Shown: positions 36,217 through 45,358 of the stretch, one piece after another
How positions within the stretch are numbered: the stretch's first letter is position 1
Layout of the letters: the number at the start of each line of letters is the position of its first letter
Assembly (NCBI RefSeq): GCF_036227125.1
Contig: NZ_CP109435.1
Location: 6,386,001-6,450,000, forward strand
Source: Streptomyces sp. NBC_01485
GTDB taxonomy: Bacteria > Actinomycetota > Actinomycetes > Streptomycetales > Streptomycetaceae
DNA: 64,000 bases
Direction: 5' to 3'
The notes under the pieces: model-generated
Database searches by the model: none
Told to the model about the DNA's origin: nothing
What the model saw: only the letters and a program-made list of their open reading frames with translations
Position numbers and translations under genes: made by a program

Positions 36217-37332
36217 ATGGCTTCGACGTCCGCACCGCTCACCCTGCCCGTGTTGCCGCTCGACGACGAGGTCGTGCTCCCCGGCATGGTGGTTCCGCTG
36301 GACCTCGGCGACACCGACGTACGCGCCGCGGTGGAGGCCGCCCAGGCCGCCGCCCGCTCGGAGCCCGGCAAGCCCCGCGTGCTGCTGGTGCCGCGCATCG
36401 ACGGGACGTACGCGAGCACGGGTGTGCTCGGCACCGTCGAACAGGTCGGCCGGCTGGCCGACGGAGACCCGGGCGCGCTGATCCGCGGCCGGGGGAGGGT
36501 GAAGATCGGCGCCGGCACCACCGGTCCGGGCGCCGCCCTCTGGGTCGAGGGGACGAGGGTCGACCAGAGCGTCCCCGAGCCGCTGCCCGGGCACGTCGCC
36601 GACCTCGTCAAGGAGTACAAGGCGCTCGCCACCGCCTGGCTGCGCAAGCGCGGCGCCTGGCAGGTCGTCGACCGCGTCCAGGCCATCGACGACGTCTCCG
36701 CGCTCGCCGACAACTCCGGCTACTCGCCGTTCCTGACCACCGGACAGAAGGTGGAGCTGCTGGAGACCGCCGACCCGGTGGCCCGGCTGAAGCTCGCCGC
36801 CTCGCAACTGCGCGACCACCTCGCCGAGCAGGACGTGGCCGACACGATCGCCAAGGACGTCCAGGAGGGCGTCGACAAGCAGCAGCGCGAGTTCCTGCTG
36901 CGCCGCCAGCTCGAAGCGGTCCGCAAGGAGCTGCGCGAGCTCAACGGCGAACAGGAGGGCGAGGAGTCCGACGACTACCGCACCCGCGTCGAGGCCGCAG
37001 ACCTGCCCGAGAAGGTCCGCGAGGCCGCCCTCAAGGAGGTCGACAAGCTGGAGCGGTCCAGCGACCAGTCGCCCGAGGGGTCGTGGATCCGCACCTGGCT
37101 GGACACCGTCCTCGAACTCCCGTGGAACGAAAGGACCGAGGACCGGTACGACATCCAGGGCGCCCAGGCGGTCCTGGACGCCGAGCACGCCGGCCTGGAG
37201 GACGTGAAGGAGCGGATCACCGAGTACCTGGCCGTGCGCAAGCGGCGCGGCGAGCGCGGGTTGGGTGTCGTGGGCGGGCGGCGCGGCGGCGCGGTGCTCG
37301 CGCTCGTCTGGCCCGCCCGGCGTCGGCAAGAC
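36217..37332 (+). pseudogene. lon: lon protease, 5' fragment (N-terminal domain, cut at Walker A)
   Basis: About 370 codons match Lon: substrate-binding N-domain (LPVLPLDDEVVLPGMVVPLD), coiled-coil linker (REFLLRRQLEAVRKELRELN, LPWNERTEDRYD) and the lead-in to the AAA+ domain (GLGVVGGRRGGAVLAL). Just before Walker A an extra T (near 37310) shifts the frame: the DNA still contains GGCCCGCCCGGCGTCGGCAAGAC, coding GPPGVGKT in the neighbouring frame, but the running frame reads WPARRRQDK and stops at 37368. Homology ends at about 37332, where integrase DNA begins. The ATG follows AAGGGGAG. The product cannot bind ATP. Confidence 0.92.
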
Positions 37333-37350
37333 AAAACTCAGTTTGGCGGA
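37322..37350 (+). other. Inferred attL-like junction of lon and integrase element
   Basis: The lon sequence ...GGCAAGAC abuts AAAACTCAGTTTGGCGGATGCG, about 15 bp before the integrase ATG. CTCAGTTTGGCGG resembles the right arm of phiC31 attP (CTCAGTTGGGGGCG), and the spacing to the lon junction suits a crossover within AAGAC. Position and identity are inferred from this resemblance. Confidence 0.5.
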
Positions 37351-37364
37351 TGCGATCACGCGCC

Positions 37365-39152
37365 ATGACCACAGGGACGGCAACGGGCATGACCATTCAC
37401 GCCGCAGGGTACGACAGACAGTCGGAAGAACGCGCTAACCGCAGCGAAGCGTCACAGTCGACGCAGCGAGCCGCTAACCGCGCTGAGGCTGACCGACGGG
37501 CCAAAGGGGGCGAAGACGTGGTGTGGATAGGTCACTTCTCTGAAAAGCCTGGTACATCGGCGTTCAGCGGGAAGGAGCGGCCGGAATTCGAGCGGCTGCT
37601 GAATGCGTGCCGCACGGGTCGAGTGAACATGATCATCGTCATGTACATTTCCCGCTTTTCGCGTCAAGAACCTGCCGACGCAATCCCCATTATCTCGGAA
37701 CTGCTGACTCTCGGCGTAACCATCGTTAGCGTGACTGAGGGCGTTTTCCGTAAGGGAAACGTTCTGGACCTTATCCACATGATCATGCGCCTTGATCAAG
37801 CGCACAACGACAGCAAGAACAAGAGCACCGCCGTAAAGAGCGCTCACGATCTCGCGCGCTCGCTCGGCGGTTTCGTCGGGAAAGTGCCCTACGGCTTCGA
37901 GCTTCAGCCGGTTACCGTCCCGAACTCGGCCGACCGTAACAAGCCGATTGCCATTCAGCGGCTCAAGCACCGGCCGAGCGAAGTAAAGATCATTAAGCGG
38001 ATTTGGCAAACCATCAAGGCGCACAAAGACGAGATCATCGACGCTAAGCGCGGGAAGGAGCATCCCGGTTCGCTCACGACCATTTGCCGACAACTCGAAA
38101 AGGACCTAGTCCCTACCCGTGGCGCAACAAGCGGAAAGCGAACCAGCGAGAGCGTTTGGGACCCTGCCACGGTGAAACGCATTCTCCGTGACCCGCGCAT
38201 CGCTGGCTTCGAATGCGAGCGAATCGGCAAGGTCGACGACGAAGGCAACATGACCCGGACCCTGATCGGTTACAAGATCAAGCGCGATCCGGAAACCATG
38301 GAGCCGTTGACGCTCGACTGTGGCGAGATCATCCCCCGTGACGAGTGGTACGAACTTCAGGAGTGGCTAAGCAGCCGGGGGCGCGGGAAAGGGCTCTACA
38401 GGGGCGAATTCCTGCTCTCCGCCATGAACCTTCTGTACTGCGAGTGTGGTGGAGTAATGGTCGGCCACGGCCGGAACGGCGACTCAAAGAGGAAAGCGTC
38501 TTACCAATGCAAGGGACGCCGGACCATTGAGGGTCACGGAACGCCGACCATCGTTACGACCATCCTTGATGACTACGTGGCTAGCCGCATTTTCGCGCTG
38601 ATCGACGCAGCGGAAAGCGACCCTGAAACGATCTTGATCCTCGCTGAGGCAACGCGCCGATTCGGCAAGCGCACAGAAGCCCCGGAAACGGCCGGTGAGC
38701 GTGCATCCCTGGTTCAGGAACGGGCGGACGCTACAACGGCCCTAAACGAGCTGTACGAGGATCGAGAAGCGGGTGGCTACTCCGGCCCGATCGGACGCCG
38801 TAAGTTCATTGAGCTTGAGCGCAAGCTGAACGGCCGGATTACCGGCGCTGAGGAACGGCTCATGGAGCTGGACGAGATCGCCACGCCTCGACTGCCCATC
38901 GGCGAATGGCTGAGTGGCGAAGACGGTGGCTCGGTCAAACTCGCAGACCCGACCGGCGAAGGTTCCTGGTGGGCTAAGCAGAGCATGAACGAAAAGCGCG
39001 ATTTCATCCGGCTGTTCGTGGACCGGGTCGAGATCATCAAGTCGCCCAACGCTGGACGAGGGCGGTTCGCCCCTGGGGTAGCCGCACGAACGACAATCAA
39101 GTTCGCTGAGCTTCCGGCCGAAGAGGTAGACGAGTACGAAGAAGCGGCCTAG
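37365..39152 (+). CDS. int: phiC31-type large serine integrase
   Basis: 595 residues aligning along their full length with phiC31 integrase (about 605 aa): TGMTIHAAGYDRQSEERANR (catalytic Ser20), VGHFSE-like GHFSEKPGTSAF, ERPEFERLLNACRTGRVNMI, DLIHMIMRLD, SVWDPATVKRILRDPRIAGF, and the zinc-ribbon cysteines LYCECGG...YQCKG. It looks intact. Codon use is less GC-rich than that of neighbouring genes, which signals transfer. It lies just inside the left junction, as int does in integrated phages of this group, but no other phage genes follow. It has its own terminator at 39175. Confidence 0.95.
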   Translation: MTTGTATGMTIHAAGYDRQSEERANRSEASQSTQRAANRAEADRRAKGGEDVVWIGHFSEKPGTSAFSGKERPEFERLLNACRTGRVNMIIVMYISRFSRQEPADAIPIISELLTLGVTIVSVTEGVFRKGNVLDLIHMIMRLDQAHNDSKNKSTAVKSAHDLARSLGGFVGKVPYGFELQPVTVPNSADRNKPIAIQRLKHRPSEVKIIKRIWQTIKAHKDEIIDAKRGKEHPGSLTTICRQLEKDLVPTRGATSGKRTSESVWDPATVKRILRDPRIAGFECERIGKVDDEGNMTRTLIGYKIKRDPETMEPLTLDCGEIIPRDEWYELQEWLSSRGRGKGLYRGEFLLSAMNLLYCECGGVMVGHGRNGDSKRKASYQCKGRRTIEGHGTPTIVTTILDDYVASRIFALIDAAESDPETILILAEATRRFGKRTEAPETAGERASLVQERADATTALNELYEDREAGGYSGPIGRRKFIELERKLNGRITGAEERLMELDEIATPRLPIGEWLSGEDGGSVKLADPTGEGSWWAKQSMNEKRDFIRLFVDRVEIIKSPNAGRGRFAPGVAARTTIKFAELPAEEVDEYEEAA

Positions 39153-39174
39153 CGGGCCGCTGAGCCCCAGAGGG

Positions 39175-39209
39175 AGCCCCGGAGGGAGCAAGGCCATCCG
39201 GGGCTTTTT
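39175..39209 (+). terminator. Rho-independent terminator of integrase gene
   Basis: AGCCCCGGA pairs with TCCGGGGCT, followed by TTTTT (39205-39209), 23 bp after the int stop. Confidence 0.85.
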
Positions 39210-39417
39210 CATGCCCACAGAACGGCATACGGGGCTTTGTGGCGCGGGTCACAGCGTTATTACCGACCGGTAGCTTACCGGCAGGCAGCGGAGAGGGGCG
39301 CGCATGCGCTTCTTATGCACTCTACGTAGATTATCAGTTACTCAATGTAGCAATGGTGGTGACGAGTGACGAAATGATGAGTAGTTCTGTTCCCCCCATG
39401 CAAATAAAAATAAGACT
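39210..39417. other. Low-GC foreign remnant between integrase and lon 3' fragment
   Basis: About 200 bp whose second half (from about 39305) is strikingly AT-rich for this genome (for example CGTAGATTATCAGTTACTC, CAAATAAAAATAAG). It contains the inverted repeat CCGGTA-GCT-TACCGG (39267-39281). No recognisable gene. It ends abruptly where lon homology resumes at about 39418. Probably the residue of the deleted element. Confidence 0.6.
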
Positions 39418-40237
39418 GAGCGCGCTGCGCAAGCTCGCCGGGGAGTACACCCGCGAGGCGGGCGTGCGCACCCTGGAGCGGTCCATCGCCCGGCTGCTGC
39501 GCAAGGTCGCGGCCCAGCACGAACTGGGCGAGCGGAAGCTGCCGTTCACCGTCCGGGACGAGGATCTGCGCGCGCTGATCGGCAGGCCGCACCACGTGCC
39601 CGAGTCCGCCCAGGACCCGGCCGAGCGGCGGACCGCCGTGCCCGGCGTCGCGACCGGTCTCGCGGTGACCGGCGCGGGCGGTGACGTCCTGTACGTCGAG
39701 GCCTCGCTCGCCGACCCGGAGACGGGCGCGGCGGGCCTGACCCTGACCGGTCAGCTCGGTGACGTGATGAAGGAGTCGGCACAGATCGCGCTGAGCTTCC
39801 TGCGCGGCCACGGAGCCGAACTGGACCTGCCGGTGGGCGACCTGAAGGACCGGGGCGTGCACATCCACTTCCCAGCGGGCGCGGTCCCGAAGGACGGCCC
39901 GAGCGCCGGCGTCACCATGACGACGGCCCTCGCGTCCCTGCTGTCCGGCCGGCTCGTCCGCACCGACGTGGCGATGACCGGCGAGGTCTCCCTGACCGGA
40001 CGGGTCCTGCCCATCGGCGGCGTGAAGCAGAAGCTGCTCGCTGCGCACCGGGCCGGGGTCACCACCGTCGTCATCCCCAAGCGCAACGAGCCCGACCTGG
40101 ACGACGTCCCGGCGGAGGTGCTGGACAAGCTCGACGTCCACGCCGTCACCGACGTCCGCCAGGTCCTGGAACTGGCGCTCGCGCCCGCGGCGAACGGCGC
40201 GAACGGCGCGACGCCGGAGGTTCCCGTGGCGGCGTGA
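39418..40237 (+). pseudogene. lon: lon protease, 3' fragment (AAA+ lid and S16 protease domain)
   Basis: About 272 codons resume Lon at SALRKLAGEYTREAGVRTLERS (AAA+ lid) and run to the normal C-terminus. The S16 proteolytic domain is complete: catalytic Ser in PKDGPSAGVTMTTAL and Lys in GGVKQKLLAA. About 160 residues known from other Lon proteins (Walker A end, Walker B, sensor and arginine finger) are missing. The frame is open into the foreign DNA: ATGs at 39374 and 39398 and a GTG at 39239 could start a stand-alone protease-domain protein, but no good ribosome site is seen. Confidence 0.9.
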
Positions 40238-40258
40238 CGGACGCCGCGGGAAAGGCGG

Positions 40259-40288
40259 GGCCCGGGTTCCGTGAGGGACACCCGGGCC
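40259..40288 (+). terminator. Probable terminator after lon
   Basis: GGCCCGGGT pairs with ACCCGGGCC around a 12-nt loop, 22 bp after the lon stop. No T-tract. Confidence 0.6.
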
Positions 40289-40403
40289 TTGGCCGTACGG
40301 GGAACCCCGATGCCGGGACCGGGGAAGCGCCCCTCGACCGTGCCTGCGAAATACTTAAGAGCTGCGCCGATGGCAGCGACCGGCGAACATCAGGGGTGCT
40401 GAC

Positions 40404-40919
40404 GTGCACGAGGGCCATGCGGACCACGAGGGCCAAGCGGATCACCAGGACAGGGACGGCGACGCGTCGTCGCGCGGGGTGGAGCAGGGCGACCGGGAGT
40501 TCCTGTCCCTGGAGCGGGAACTCACGGTGCTGCTGCGCCGCGCCCGCGCCAACCAGGGCGAGATGGCCCGCGAGGTCCACCCGGATCTGGAGTCCGCCGC
40601 CTACGGGCTCCTCGTCCGGCTGGAGGAGTGCGGCCGCCAGCGCGCCACGGAACTCGCCGCCTACATCGGCGTCGGCAAGGCCACCATGTCCCGTCAACTG
40701 CGCGCCCTGGAGCAGCTCGGCCTGATCGCCCGCGAGCCGGACCCGGCGGACGGCCGTGCCTGGCTGGTCGACCTCACAGAGGAGGGCCGCACCCGGGTGC
40801 GCCGGGTCCGCGAGGCCCGCCGCGAGCGGTACGTCAGCCACTTCTCCGACTGGGACCGCAGGGAGATCGGCGAGCTGGCACGCCTGCTGAACCAGCTCAA
40901 CCGGGGGATGGAGAAGTAG
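40404..40919 (+). CDS. MarR-family transcriptional regulator
   Basis: 171 residues with an N-terminal His/Asp-rich stretch, then a MarR winged helix: YGLLVRLEECGRQRATELAAYIGVGKATMSRQLRALEQLGLI (HTH) and REPDPADGRAWLVDLTEEG (wing). GTG start behind AGGGG. A CTTAAG palindrome in AT-rich context lies about 50 bp upstream (40354-40359) and could be its operator. The 3' end overlaps the convergent PP2C-like gene by 23 bp. The ligand and targets are unknown. Confidence 0.9.
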   Translation: MHEGHADHEGQADHQDRDGDASSRGVEQGDREFLSLERELTVLLRRARANQGEMAREVHPDLESAAYGLLVRLEECGRQRATELAAYIGVGKATMSRQLRALEQLGLIAREPDPADGRAWLVDLTEEGRTRVRRVREARRERYVSHFSDWDRREIGELARLLNQLNRGMEK

Positions 40920-41724
40920 GCCGACCGTCCTGGAGGAGCTCCACGCACACGACCGTCGCGTCGTCGTGCGTCTTCGCCCGCCCCAGGAAAGCCCGCCCGG
41001 CGCCGTCGTCCGCCCGCTCCAGCGCCCGGACCCGCTCCACCAGCGCCGGCGCCCCCTCCTCGCGGACGAGGGCGAACAGGTCCGGCCAGTCGCCCTCGTG
41101 GAAGAGCTCCGTCCAGCGGGCGGCCCCGTCCGAGAGCGCGGCCAGGGCGTGGACCTCGCCGCGCGGCACGGCGGCGGTCACCGCGCGGGCGGCCACCGAG
41201 GGATCGGCAGCGGCGGTGAAGAACCCGCCCTCCTTGTTGCGGAGCGTGCCGTCGACGACGTCGGCGCTGCCGAGCAGGGCGGGCGGCAGCCGGGTCAGCC
41301 GGTCGTCCCGGACCGGGGTGACCGCGCCGCCCGGGGACGCCAGCAGCAGCGTCGCGTCGCACAGGACCAGGCACTCGACCGTCTCCGGCGACCAGCGCGC
41401 GAGGGCCACGGTGGCCTGTGGGGTGCGTGGGTGAGAAAGGTCACAGGTTTCGGAATGGGCCGCCGCGGTACGTGCGATGGCGATGGCGAGCGCCTCGGCC
41501 AGCGGAACATCCGGGAGTGAAACGGTCAGTTCGGTCAGCGCGCCGCCCAGGCGCGCGGTGAACCAGGGGACCGAATGCAGACAGCCCGCGCCGCCCCGCG
41601 GCGGCGTCACCCCGTCCAGGAGGACGAGCGAACCGCCCTGTCCGGAGGCGGGAAGCCCGACACTCGCGAAGTCCTCGTTGGCGTGGGCCCGGTCGCCGGC
41701 CTCCGACACAAGTTCCGTACGCAT
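40897..41724 (-). CDS. PP2C-like protein phosphatase
   Basis: 275 residues. Metal-binding PP2C elements can be followed: AGDRAHANEDF near the N-terminus, SLVLLDGVTPP, LAALSDGAARW and the C-terminal KTHDDATVVCVEL. Spacing is shorter than in classic PP2C, as in the compact actinobacterial members. The ATG giving MRTELVSEAGD was chosen; the longer open frame adds a non-conserved segment. It is divergent from cvnA with a 338-bp shared upstream region. Confidence 0.75.
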   Translation of the reverse strand: MRTELVSEAGDRAHANEDFASVGLPASGQGGSLVLLDGVTPPRGGAGCLHSVPWFTARLGGALTELTVSLPDVPLAEALAIAIARTAAAHSETCDLSHPRTPQATVALARWSPETVECLVLCDATLLLASPGGAVTPVRDDRLTRLPPALLGSADVVDGTLRNKEGGFFTAAADPSVAARAVTAAVPRGEVHALAALSDGAARWTELFHEGDWPDLFALVREEGAPALVERVRALERADDGAGRAFLGRAKTHDDATVVCVELLQDGRPTSPSPG

Positions 41725-42062
41725 TCGGCCAGTCTGCACGAGCCCTTCACGGCCTTCGCAAAAGGCTGGCATCGCTCCCCGAACACCCGTACCGCCGCAG
41801 GTCAGACGCCTGGTTTGGGTGGGAATAAAGCACTCCGGGAAGACGTGGCGGCGAATATTGTCAAACGTCGCCGCCCACGTCCAACCGGCGTACCGGACAG
41901 GGCCGCTGCACACGCCAGAGGAACTTGCCCGCCAACTCCCCTCCGATGTTCACTCCTTCGGGTGGCGGGGCAACCGATGTGAGACCCCTGCCCACCGGCA
42001 CTGGGAGGGTCGGGAACCGTACCGGACGTACGCACCAGTTGACGGAGCGTCATATCCGGCCC
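41725..42062. promoter_or_regulatory. Divergent upstream region with long inverted repeat
   Basis: The 338 bp between the phosphatase and cvnA contain a near-perfect inverted repeat ACGTGGCGGCGA (41843-41854) / TCGCCGCCCACGT (41868-41880) with a 13-nt AT-rich loop, ATATTGTCAAACG. It could be an operator or an attenuator-like hairpin. AT-rich GGGAATAAAGC (41821-41831) may belong to a promoter. No gene is seen. Confidence 0.5.
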
Positions 42063-44858
42063 ATGGAGCACGAGTCAGGAATGCGAGCACCGGTGCAGAA
42101 GACGCGGCCTCGGCGTACAGGCAGGCAGACGGCCTCCGAGGAGGGCGCGGAGCGCACCCCCGTCGGCAAGGGCCGCCCCACCCACGTACGCAACCGGCTG
42201 ATCGTCGCCGTGGCCGTGGTGGCCGCCGCCATAGCCGGCGCCGGCGCGCCCTCGATCCTCGCCGCCTCCGGGCAGTTGAAGGACGCGCAGGACCTGGTCA
42301 CCCTGGCCGAGCAGACGCAGGACGCGCTCGCCCTCGCGCAGTCCCTGGCGGACGAGCGCGACGGGGTCACCGCCTACGTCGCGGCCGGCCGCGTGAAGTC
42401 CGCGGCGCCCTCCACCCAGGCCAGCGCCCGCGTGGACCGCCAGTCGCGCGAGCTGGTGGCCGTAACGGACGTCTCCGCCGCGCTGCGCGAGGCCCTCGGC
42501 GCCGTGCCGTCCGTGCGCCAGTCGGCCCTCACCGGCGGCAGCACCGCGCTCCAGACGCACGAGGCGTACGCCAAGGCCATCGCCGCGCTCCATGTGCTCG
42601 TCGACCGGCTGGCCGAGCAGATGCCGCCCCGCGCGGGCTCCGGCGCGTACGCCCTCGCCGAGCTCGACACCGCCGTCCAGCAGGCCTCCGCGACCCGCGG
42701 GCTGCTGCTCGCGGCGCTCAGCGTGCCGACGCGCACCGAGACCTCCTACGACCCCCTCACCGGCCGGTCGACCACCGAGAAGGTGTCCTCCGACACCGAC
42801 ACCAAGCAGCGCGACGCCCTCGCCGCCGCCGCGCAGCAGGCCCGGCTGCGCTCCGACGCGGCCCTCGCGGAGTTCCGGGAGGGCGCGCCCCAGGACGCGG
42901 TCGCCTCCTACGACTCCACGGTGACCGGCGGCGACGTCGACACCGCCGAGACGTACCTCGCCTCCCTCACCGACCAGCCGCAGTTGAGCGGCGCCGACCT
43001 CGACACCAGCGTCAAGAAGCTGGACGCCGCGCTCTCCGGCCGCGTCGACCTGATGCGCGGGGCCGAGTCCTCCCTGTACGGCCACCGCACCGAGGATCTC
43101 GCCCAGCTCCGCGACGACGACGTCACCGGCCTGGAGATCCGCGTCGCCGTCCTCGGCGCGCTGATGCTGCTGGCCGTCGCCGTCGCCTCGGGCATGGCGC
43201 GCAGCCTCACCCGCCCGCTGTCCGTCCTGCGCCGGGGCTCGGCGCGACTGGCCGGGGCCGAGCACCCCGAGGCCGAGGAGCCGGTCAGGTTCACCGGCCG
43301 CAACGACGAGTTCGCCCAGGTCGTCCGCTCCGTCAACGCCCTGCACGAGCACGCCGTCGCCCTCCACGAGCGCGTCGCCACCCTGGAGTCCGACCGCAAG
43401 CACCTCGTCGGGCAGCGCCAGCGGATGGCCGACGCCCGTGAGGAACTGCGCGCCGAACTCGCCGACTCCGCGGCCGAGCTGGACGGCCTGCGCGACAGCA
43501 TCAGCGGCACCTTCGTCAACCTCGCCCTGCGCACCCTCGGCCTCGTCGAACGCCAACTCGCGGTCATCGAGGGCCTGGAGGAGCGCGAGCAGGACCCCGA
43601 CCGGCTGGCGACCCTGTTCAAACTCGACCACTTCGCCACGGTCATGCGCCGCCACAGCGAGAACCTGCTCGTCCTGGCCGGCACGGAGCACGTCCAGCAG
43701 CACGCGGGGCCGATCCCGCTGGTGGACGTGGTCCGCGCGGCGGTCAGCGAGATCGAGCGCTACGAGCGGGTCCGTATCTCGGCGCTGCCCCCGCACGCGC
43801 ACGTGGCGGGCTTCGCCGCCGACGACCTCTCCCACCTGCTGGCCGAACTCATGGAGAACGCCACCTCGTTCTCCCCGCCGGACGTGCCCGTCGAGGTCTC
43901 CGGCTGGCTCCTGGAGAGCGGCGAGGTCATGCTCTCCGTCCAGGACGAGGGCATCGGCATCCCCGGCGACCGCCTGGACCGGCTCAACGCCCGCCTCGCC
44001 GAGTTCGACCCGGAGACGCCGTACGACCAGGAGGGCGAGGAGGGTCTCGGCCTCGGCCTGTACGTGGTGGCCCGGCTCGCCCACCGGCACGGGGTGCGGG
44101 CGCGGTTGCGCGAGCAGAAGCAGGGCGGGACGGCGGCGGTCGTCGTCCTGCCGACCCCGCTCCTGGCAGCGGCCCCGGCCGCCGCGATCCCGGCGACGGC
44201 CCCGTCCTCCTCGACGAGCCAGACCATCTCCCTCCCCGGCGCGGACGCGGAGGTCAACTCCAACCTCCTGCCCGGCCGTTCGACCCCGCCGGACCCCTTG
44301 ATCGCCCTGGCGGAAGAGGCGGTACGCCGCGCGGAGACCCTGGCTGAAACTCCGGCTGAAACTCCGGCCGAATCTCCGGCCGAGACGACGATGGAGTTGC
44401 TGCTGCCGCTTCCTCAGGGGGAGACGGCAGGGGAGACGGCGGAAGAGCACACCACCCCCGAACCCGCGTCCGCCGACGAAAGCGGTACGAGTGGTACGAG
44501 TGGTGCGGGTGGTGCGGGTGGGAACGGATCCGCCGACGGCGAAGCCGAGGCGGAACACGAACGCACCCCGGACGACCCCCTCACGGACAAGGGCCTCCCC
44601 AAGCGCACCCCCAGGATCACCGCCCCCGCGCAGACCCCGCGCCAGCGGACCGGTTCCGTCGACGCGGACGCCCTCCGCCGCCGTCTGGGCGGCTTCCGCC
44701 GGGGGGCGGAGGCCGGCTACCGCGACGTAGAAGCCGAAATCGCCGAACGAACGGGCCAGAACAAGGTTCCGTCGCCCCAAGGAGCTCAAAAAGCTCAAGA
44801 AGCACACGCACACGCCGAAGATGACACGGGGGGCACAGTCGAGGAGGCAAGCAGTTGA
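42063..44858 (+). CDS. cvnA: Conservon sensor histidine kinase CvnA (nitrate/nitrite-sensing-like)
   Basis: 931 residues. One TM helix near residue 50 (LIVAVAVVAAAIAGAGAP), a large extracytoplasmic helical sensor (NIT-like, about 75-355), a second TM (VAVLGALMLLAVAVASGMA), HAMP, then an atypical HisKA (GTFVNLALRTLGLVERQL), HATPase (ELMENATSFSPPDV, DEGIGIP, GLGLYVV) and a long disordered acidic tail. This is the cvnA architecture, where the kinase works with CvnB-D as a membrane-associated G-protein-like complex. The ATG at 42063 was preferred; 42081 is an alternative. The TTG start of cvnB overlaps its stop. Confidence 0.9.
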   Translation: MEHESGMRAPVQKTRPRRTGRQTASEEGAERTPVGKGRPTHVRNRLIVAVAVVAAAIAGAGAPSILAASGQLKDAQDLVTLAEQTQDALALAQSLADERDGVTAYVAAGRVKSAAPSTQASARVDRQSRELVAVTDVSAALREALGAVPSVRQSALTGGSTALQTHEAYAKAIAALHVLVDRLAEQMPPRAGSGAYALAELDTAVQQASATRGLLLAALSVPTRTETSYDPLTGRSTTEKVSSDTDTKQRDALAAAAQQARLRSDAALAEFREGAPQDAVASYDSTVTGGDVDTAETYLASLTDQPQLSGADLDTSVKKLDAALSGRVDLMRGAESSLYGHRTEDLAQLRDDDVTGLEIRVAVLGALMLLAVAVASGMARSLTRPLSVLRRGSARLAGAEHPEAEEPVRFTGRNDEFAQVVRSVNALHEHAVALHERVATLESDRKHLVGQRQRMADAREELRAELADSAAELDGLRDSISGTFVNLALRTLGLVERQLAVIEGLEEREQDPDRLATLFKLDHFATVMRRHSENLLVLAGTEHVQQHAGPIPLVDVVRAAVSEIERYERVRISALPPHAHVAGFAADDLSHLLAELMENATSFSPPDVPVEVSGWLLESGEVMLSVQDEGIGIPGDRLDRLNARLAEFDPETPYDQEGEEGLGLGLYVVARLAHRHGVRARLREQKQGGTAAVVVLPTPLLAAAPAAAIPATAPSSSTSQTISLPGADAEVNSNLLPGRSTPPDPLIALAEEAVRRAETLAETPAETPAESPAETTMELLLPLPQGETAGETAEEHTTPEPASADESGTSGTSGAGGAGGNGSADGEAEAEHERTPDDPLTDKGLPKRTPRITAPAQTPRQRTGSVDADALRRRLGGFRRGAEAGYRDVEAEIAERTGQNKVPSPQGAQKAQEAHAHAEDDTGGTVEEASS

Positions 44859-45358
44859 CCGCGCCCAGTACCTTCGGACTGAGCAGGGAAGCCCGTAACC
44901 TGCACTGGCTGTTGACCAACCTCGTGGAGGAAGTGCCCGGCATCCAGTCCGTCGCCGTCGTGTCCTCGGACGGCCTGCTCCTGCTCTCCTCGGACCCGGG
45001 CCGCAACGACGAGGCACGCGAGGCCAGAGAGGTGAAACCCGCGGGCCCGCGCGGTTCTTCCGCCGACCTCGCCACCATCGTCTCCGGCATCGGCAGCCTC
45101 ACCATCGGCGCCGCGAAGCTCATCGACTTCGGCGGGGTCAAGCACACGATGGTCGCGATGGACGAGGGCAGCCTCTTCGTCATGTCGATCAGCGACGGCT
45201 CGCTCCTCGGCGTGCACGGCTCCGCGGACTGCGACATGAGCGTCGTGGCCTACCACATGGCCCTCTTCGTGGGCCGCGCCGGCCACGTCCTGACCCCGGA
45301 ACTCCGCAGCGAGCTACGCCAGTCACTGGAGCCCCGGACGACGGGGAGCCTCCGATGA
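44855..45358 (+). CDS. cvnB: Conservon roadblock/LC7 protein CvnB
   Basis: 167 residues; TTG start within the cvnA stop (TTGA). Roadblock/LC7 fold: LHWLLTNLVEEVPGIQSVAVVSSDGLLLLSS and VSGIGSLTIGAAKLIDFGGVKHTMVAMDEGSLFVMSISDGSLLGV. In conservons this protein bridges the kinase and the small GTPase CvnD and may regulate GTP hydrolysis. An insert of about 15 charged residues (NDEAREAREVKPAGP) sits in the usual loop. ATGA overlap with cvnC. Confidence 0.95.
   Translation: MTAPSTFGLSREARNLHWLLTNLVEEVPGIQSVAVVSSDGLLLLSSDPGRNDEAREAREVKPAGPRGSSADLATIVSGIGSLTIGAAKLIDFGGVKHTMVAMDEGSLFVMSISDGSLLGVHGSADCDMSVVAYHMALFVGRAGHVLTPELRSELRQSLEPRTTGSLR

Noticed and set aside
37365..39417. Intact prophage
   Set aside because: Only the integrase and a short remnant are present; no other phage genes and no right attachment site.
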